NCBI GenBank assembly: GCA_963921425.1 | Contig: OY992836.1 | Span: 10,199,304-10,263,303, forward strand | Direction of reading: 5' to 3' | Origin: Dryas octopetala | Lineage: Eukaryota; Streptophyta; Magnoliopsida; Rosales; Rosaceae | DNA length: 64,000 nucleotides | Part shown: positions 59,150-64,000 of the stretch, in pieces | Layout of the letters: each line of letters begins with the position of its first letter | How positions within the stretch are numbered: position 1 is the stretch's first letter | Notes under the pieces: generated by a model | Seen by the model: only the letters and a program-made list of their open reading frames with translations | The model's database searches: none | What the model was told of the DNA's origin: nothing | Made by a program: the position numbers and the translations under genes

Positions 59150-59286
59150 TGTCACTCCACCACTCTTTTTTTGTTTTTTTATTTTATTTGGAGGAAGGGG
59201 GATCGAATTTGGATACATTGTGGGTAAATTTACAACCCTTCCAACTGGGCTACGTACCCAACAACTACATGTCACTCCACCACTCT
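59150..59286 (-). mobile_element. Short tRNA-derived SINE with 17-bp target duplication
   Basis: TGTCACTCCACCACTCT occurs at 59150-59166 and 59270-59286. Between them, on the minus strand, is a 103-nt unit with an A-box-like TAGCCCAGTTGGAAGG (59252-59237), a B-box-like AAATTCGATCCCC and an A-rich tail. Length, boxes, tail and duplication together define a SINE copy. The family was not identified. Confidence 0.82.
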
Positions 59287-60731
59287 AGATCCTCACAACA
59301 CCATAGTATTTGCATATTATGTTATTTTGTATACCATGTATCTTATTGGATATCATATATGTTCCTAAACAACTTCATGCCCTATTTTCTCCACTAACCA
59401 TCATATTATGCCTTTTTTTTTTTGTATGGTAAAATTCCATTTTGTTATATACCATTATCCTGTTGCTACCTCTCTAATTAATGCATGCAATCATGCACAT
59501 ATCATTACTAATCCATTAATTAGTTCAAAAGATTATCTAATAAAATAAACATCTTACAAATCAATACACACAAAACACTTATATTTATTAATTTCTTAAT
59601 CTTATTCATATTAATTCATGCATGGAAATTGCTTAATCTTACATACAAATGTTTAATCATTCATAATTAAGTACATAAAATCATTAATTTTAAATAATTA
59701 GTACATAAAGTGATCCAATTTAATAAATGCCTAATTAATCTCAATGCATACAAGTGCCTAATCATGCATGCCAATTGCTTAATATATTACAAACTAGCAA
59801 TAATATTGATTAATTGCTATTATGTGAGGTGATCACCTGAGATGTTTTCAAATGATCAATGTTTCAATTGTAAGTATTTTATCTATACTATTATAGAGAG
59901 AAATAATGTTTTATTGTCAGATGGTTTAGTTAGTATGTTGTGTTATTAATTGAACAGTTTAAATGTAAAATATAAATTTAATTTAACATCATAATATCTT
60001 TTGCAACGCACAAGATATCTCATACATATAGGGGCAGGTTCGGCCGTTCGGGTTATGTGAAGCCACGTCCTTGTATAGTAGAAGTTGTCAATGGGCAGCA
60101 TCCATGTCCGTACGGATACTGGTGTTAAAGAAAAATCTAAAGTAGAAAACAAAAATGCAAAATACAAATAAACAAAAAAAATGAGGCAATGGCTGTTGCT
60201 TATGAAGAGAATCTATAATTCAAGGCTTTAACGGTCAAACTCATCCAAGGAATTATTAGTAAATGCATAAGTATTTTTATTTTTTGGTAAATAATTAAAT
60301 GGATTAAGTATTTGCGTATAAGGTTCATACATAAGTTGAATGGGTTATTGGGTTACTTGTTTGTCACATGTGTTAAAATTAATAATTCAAATTTCACAGC
60401 TACTGCGACTTGATGTGCAAACAGCAAACTACAAAAGTGTCCTCTTCTCCTTTAACACTACTGCTGCATTAGCTTTTAGGGTCTTGTTTTGGTATTATTT
60501 GATTTTTAATTTCAATAGTATATTACAAATCTAGCAATTCTTTATAATTAATGATTCGTAAGTTCATTTTTAACTTTCCATTATTGCATTAATCCACTTA
60601 ATATTTTTATGTTAAGTAAGTTTACTTCTTAATTGTTTTTATGTTAAAAAGGTCCACAATATAAGCTCACAATGTCAATTTTTCAAGGAGTGTTCGAGCA
60701 CTCCTTTGTGAGCACATCTCCTTATAACAGT
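59287..60731. other. Intergenic DNA
   Basis: AT-rich with repeated TTAATT/AATCATTCAT words (59480-59790); no gene or repeat boundary recognised. Confidence 0.4.
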
Positions 60732-60739
60732 GTTCTGAG

Positions 60740-61553
60740 CAGTGGTAGACCGACGTTGGGAGGCAGGGGGTCGAGCGACCCCCCAAACGCTGGAGTACGA
60801 AGCCTTGAACTACCTTTCTCAGCAGCCGGTGACCCCCTAAACCTCTAGACAGTGACCCCGCGAACCTCGGGCCGGTGACCCCTCGATGCCTAGTCGCCGA
60901 GAAATTATTCTGTATAACTTATATATTAACACGTGGTGTAACCAGTCTATGTGTTATAATATGAGTGGATGTTATTAATACTATACCCTACTAATAGACA
61001 CATCGTCCGATAATACCCTTACACGTTGAATTGATTATACCATGTGGTGGTATATCGGTTATACCTTATCATTTTTCCTAGTCGCCCACCAAGTGCTTGA
61101 TGAACAGCCTAAGTGGGAATGATGGACTGGTTCAATCGTTGAAACAGAAGCAGAGTAGCCTTTTTTTTTTTTTTTCCCAGTTTGTAGCCTGGCTAAAATG
61201 ATGTTGTTTTGAGGTAAGGGTGTTTAATTTTCTTTTAAGTTTCTTGCTCAAAATGCTGCTGTTTTGAGCCAGGAATTAGAAAAAAAAAAAACAAAACCTG
61301 TTTTGTACAGACCACAGAATCGAGCCCCCCGGCCCCTAATTCCCAACCTTAACCAAACCCTAAAATTCCCAATACAAAGTTACAAACCCTAAAACCAACA
61401 CCCAACTCAGCAAGTACCCCTACCATTAGATTTCGCAACTGCCGGTCACTTGCCCACCGCCATTAAATTTTTCATTGTGATTGTCGTCCAAATTTTTTTT
61501 TTTGAGCTTTTACACCATGAACCCCTAGGTTAAGGATTCTGGATCCGCCACTA
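60740..61553. mobile_element. hAT-like non-autonomous element, 0.8 kb
   Basis: The left end is CAGTGGTAGACC and the inverted right end TAGTGGCGGATCC, the CAGTGGCGGATCC type common in plant genomes. GTTCTGAG (60732-60739) and GTGCTGAG (61554-61561) form an 8-bp target duplication with one mismatch. Internally there are short GTGACCCC/GACCCCC repeats near the left end. No transposase. Confidence 0.78.
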
Positions 61554-61639
61554 GTGCTGAGCGCATATCATTATTTATCAATGTATTTACTGATTTGGAC
61601 TTCTAAAAAAAAAATAATTCTTTATTATGACTTAGAAGT

Positions 61640-62806
61640 AAGGAGTAAAATTTTGATCTAGTTGAAATTTTCGTTTTTTTGGGGTATGAAAATTTTAACA
61701 CAATACTAAGTACTTTTTGTCGAAATCGAAATTTCAAAAATTTCGGTGAAAATTTCAGAAAATTCGGATTTTAAAAATAAAATCACTTTTTGTTTTTTTC
61801 ATTTTTCATTTTTCATTTCCACATTCTCTCTCTTCACCCTCACTTTCTTTCTCTCTCCCTCCCGATTTCTCTCCTTTCTCTTCCCCTCCTTGCATGTGTG
61901 ACCGGACCACCATCTTCAGCCAATTCTCAGCGACCCAAGGCTATCGATGTGACCCCTAGCCGCTGACCATCCTCCCCCAAACCACATAGACAATGGCTAG
62001 TTTCCCCTGTTCACAGGATCAACTCATAAAGCCTTCCTTTGCCACCAGCTTGTTTCGCCGATTCCGACCACCTCCAACCTCCGATCACAAAAATTCTTGG
62101 TGGGGTTTCTTCCCCTTACCATAAGGATTTGTTTTCCAATTTTTTAGAATTTGTGAAATTGATATTTTAGGGATTTATACCCATTTCGGGTCTAGTTTTA
62201 ATTGAGCTAAATTGAGTTGTTTTTCCTTCCATTAGAGCGTCTAACATGAAATTGGGCTTGATTTTGGGTTGAATTTGAAATTTTCCGGCAAATCGTGGTC
62301 GCCTCCGGTAGTGGCGGCGGGTTGGTTCTCTTTTGACCAAATTCAACCATCGAAGACAATGATTATTCTTCACAGTACGTATACCTAATCTGGCTCTACA
62401 CATGAGGATATTGAAGACAATGAACATTTTGAACCTTATAGAAGCTCTATGTGGTACTGATTATTTATGTAACTCATGATGCAATATTGTAGTATAAAAA
62501 TTGAAGTGTGTGTTCAATAAAATTTCTGTAATTATTAATTAGTGAACCATTTTTTTAACAGTATTTGACTTCAGCGCGTATTATATTTATCTTATATCAC
62601 ATGAAACCTACTATATAATTTGGTTTTTTTTAATGTTTTTTATCAATGTAGTAGATAACATGTTAAATAAACATATGGTAAAGTTTCATTCAAAATTTTC
62701 GTATTTTGATAGTAATTTCTGTCGTTTTTGTCTAATTTTTGTCGAAATTTAAAATTTCTCAAAATTTTCATCGAAATTTATGCAAAATCTGAAATTTTAC
62801 TCCTTG
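61640..62806. mobile_element. Mutator-like element of 1.17 kb with a gene-like interior
   Basis: Ends AAGGAGTAAAATTTT and, inverted, AAGGAGTAAAATTTC; CTTAGAAGT flanks it at 61631-61639 and 62807-62815 (9 bp, exact). Subterminal sequence rich in GAAATTT/AAATTTC is repeated at both ends. The interior (about 61800-62450) changes to CT-rich, then CCACC/CTCC-rich sequence with the look of a plant gene leader and first exon, and contains an 86-codon open frame on the minus strand. No transposase. This is the arrangement of a Pack-MULE, but the source gene was not recognised. Confidence 0.7.
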
Positions 62807-62815
62807 CTTAGAAGT

Positions 62816-64000
62816 TAATAGTAGATATAATGATTCTCTTGTATATTGAAATGTGTTCTTAACTTGTTGTAATATTGTTTTATTTGGTAGTATATATTTT
62901 AAGGTCCATTGACTTTAGGTACCAAATTATAATGTTTTTCATTTCAACTACTAAAACATTTATGTCATTTCAGTTTAGGTACCAATTTTAAAAAATATAG
63001 TTATATCGAACTGTGACTGTCTAACAGTCATAACTTTTTTTATTGATTTATTATTTTTTCAATATTTGCAAGGCTTAAACTTTAATATTGAGTCTTTGGG
63101 TTATAGGATTTCATCCCCCAAACCTAAATCAAAAGTATGAAACCCTAAAAATTTTGATTTTTTATAAATTTTAAATAGTCACAACTGTGACTGTTCGACA
63201 ATTACAACTGTAACTGTTCGACAGTCACAACTGTATGACAAATTGATTTGTGACCTAATCCAAAATATTTTACTCTAGGTTAGTACCTAAACTAAAAAAA
63301 ATTAATGTCTTGCTGCTTTCTTAAAAAACTATTGATATTTGGTATTTAATCCTAATTTTCTATATATTTTATTTATTTAAAATTTTAAATACAAGTTTAT
63401 TTTGGAGCTCATTTATTTTGAATAAGTAAAATACTAACATATGTGTTAACTAACTGATCATTTGATGGACAAACTTTTTAAATGAAATTAGTGATCTTAA
63501 CATTATTAATTTTAATTTTAATTTTGTTTACAACTTTTAAATAAGGTGCATCATTATTACCCAACTCATCATATGCTACATATCACACATTAAATATAGT
63601 TACATTTTTTGTATAAAAAAAATGCAATAACTTATGTTAACCACAATGTAATACATGATCCACATGATGAAAATGATGGTAACGATCTACCATGTTTAAA
63701 GACAGTGGCAAAATTAAACTCCTTTGTCACACCTCACATGCCTTTTTTTTTTTAGTTAATTTTTTTTTTTAATTTCTGGTAAAAAGGGAATCATGTGAAG
63801 AGCGCATGCAAGAAGAAAAGCAATATTATATATCGTGAGGTTGGTTTAATCATGTATTAGACAAGAAGGCATTGCATTCCATCACTATTGAATATTGATA
63901 GTGTTCAGTTCGGACAAGAGAAAAAGGTTTTGACAAGACAGCTTCCCGGAGGAGGTGTTGTCAAGCTCAGGCCTCTCCTGAGGTCACTTTCCCAAGCAAT
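62816..64000. other. Intergenic DNA to the window end
   Basis: AT-rich. Between about 63010 and 63235 the words CTGTGACTGT, CGACAGTCACAACTGT and CGACAATTACAACTGT recur in both orientations, giving a small cluster of palindromes. The last 80 bases are less AT-rich and could be the edge of a gene, but too little is visible. Confidence 0.35.

Noticed and set aside
61155-61183. T run between two GTAGCC words
   Set aside because: A 6-bp repeat is too short to call a target duplication.
63900-64000. Possible exon at the right edge (plus frame reading PGGGVVKLRPLLRSLSQA)
   Set aside because: Too short, no splice context and no family recognised; sequence beyond the window is needed.
1-64000. CRISPR arrays, operons, phage or bacterial islands
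   Set aside because: No regularly spaced repeats with unique spacers; gene structure is wholly plant-nuclear.

Overview
This window is nuclear DNA of a dicot plant. The evidence is GT-AG introns, AT-rich intergenic DNA, plant-only gene families, and plant Copia, Gypsy, MITE and SINE repeats. A woody rosid, perhaps Rosaceae, is my guess from the look of the repeats; nothing here proves it. A 200-base run of N marks an assembly gap at 27761-27960.

Six host genes can be modelled with in-frame splice sites. (1) 75-3181 (+): the 3' part of a nucleobase-ascorbate transporter of the NAT11/NAT12 type. (2) and (3) 4804-8742 (-) and 17370-21333 (-): a tandem pair of USP-like/coiled-coil/kinase-like/U-box proteins with the same eight-exon structure. 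In both, the kinase-like domain has lost the HRD and DFG aspartates. (4) 42088-46259 (+): an AINTEGUMENTA-like AP2 transcription factor closest to AIL6/PLT3, including a 9-nt microexon. (5) 52703-53353 (-): a single-exon, membrane-anchored TPR protein. (6) 54238-57242 (-): a receptor-like cytoplasmic kinase of class VI with intact catalytic motifs.

The rest is intergenic and rich in repeats. A broken Copia element (10549-17172, 5-bp target duplication) sits between the two U-box paralogues. A younger, non-autonomous Gypsy-type element (23681-28815, 5-bp target duplication) carries a GC-rich minisatellite that runs into the N gap. Several DNA-transposon derivatives have readable ends and target duplications: Mutator-like, hAT-like and Tourist-like MITEs, a 0.74-kb foldback element, and a 1.17-kb Mutator-like element with a gene-like interior. 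A short SINE with a 17-bp target duplication lies at 59150-59286.

The least expected pattern is a set of very short poly(A)-tailed inserts, mostly 16-21 nt, flanked by 12-15 bp direct repeats. They occur at 6892, 22966, 33286 (two in series) and 53782 and look like extremely truncated retroposition events. The host genes do not form an operon-like unit; only the two U-box genes are related to each other.
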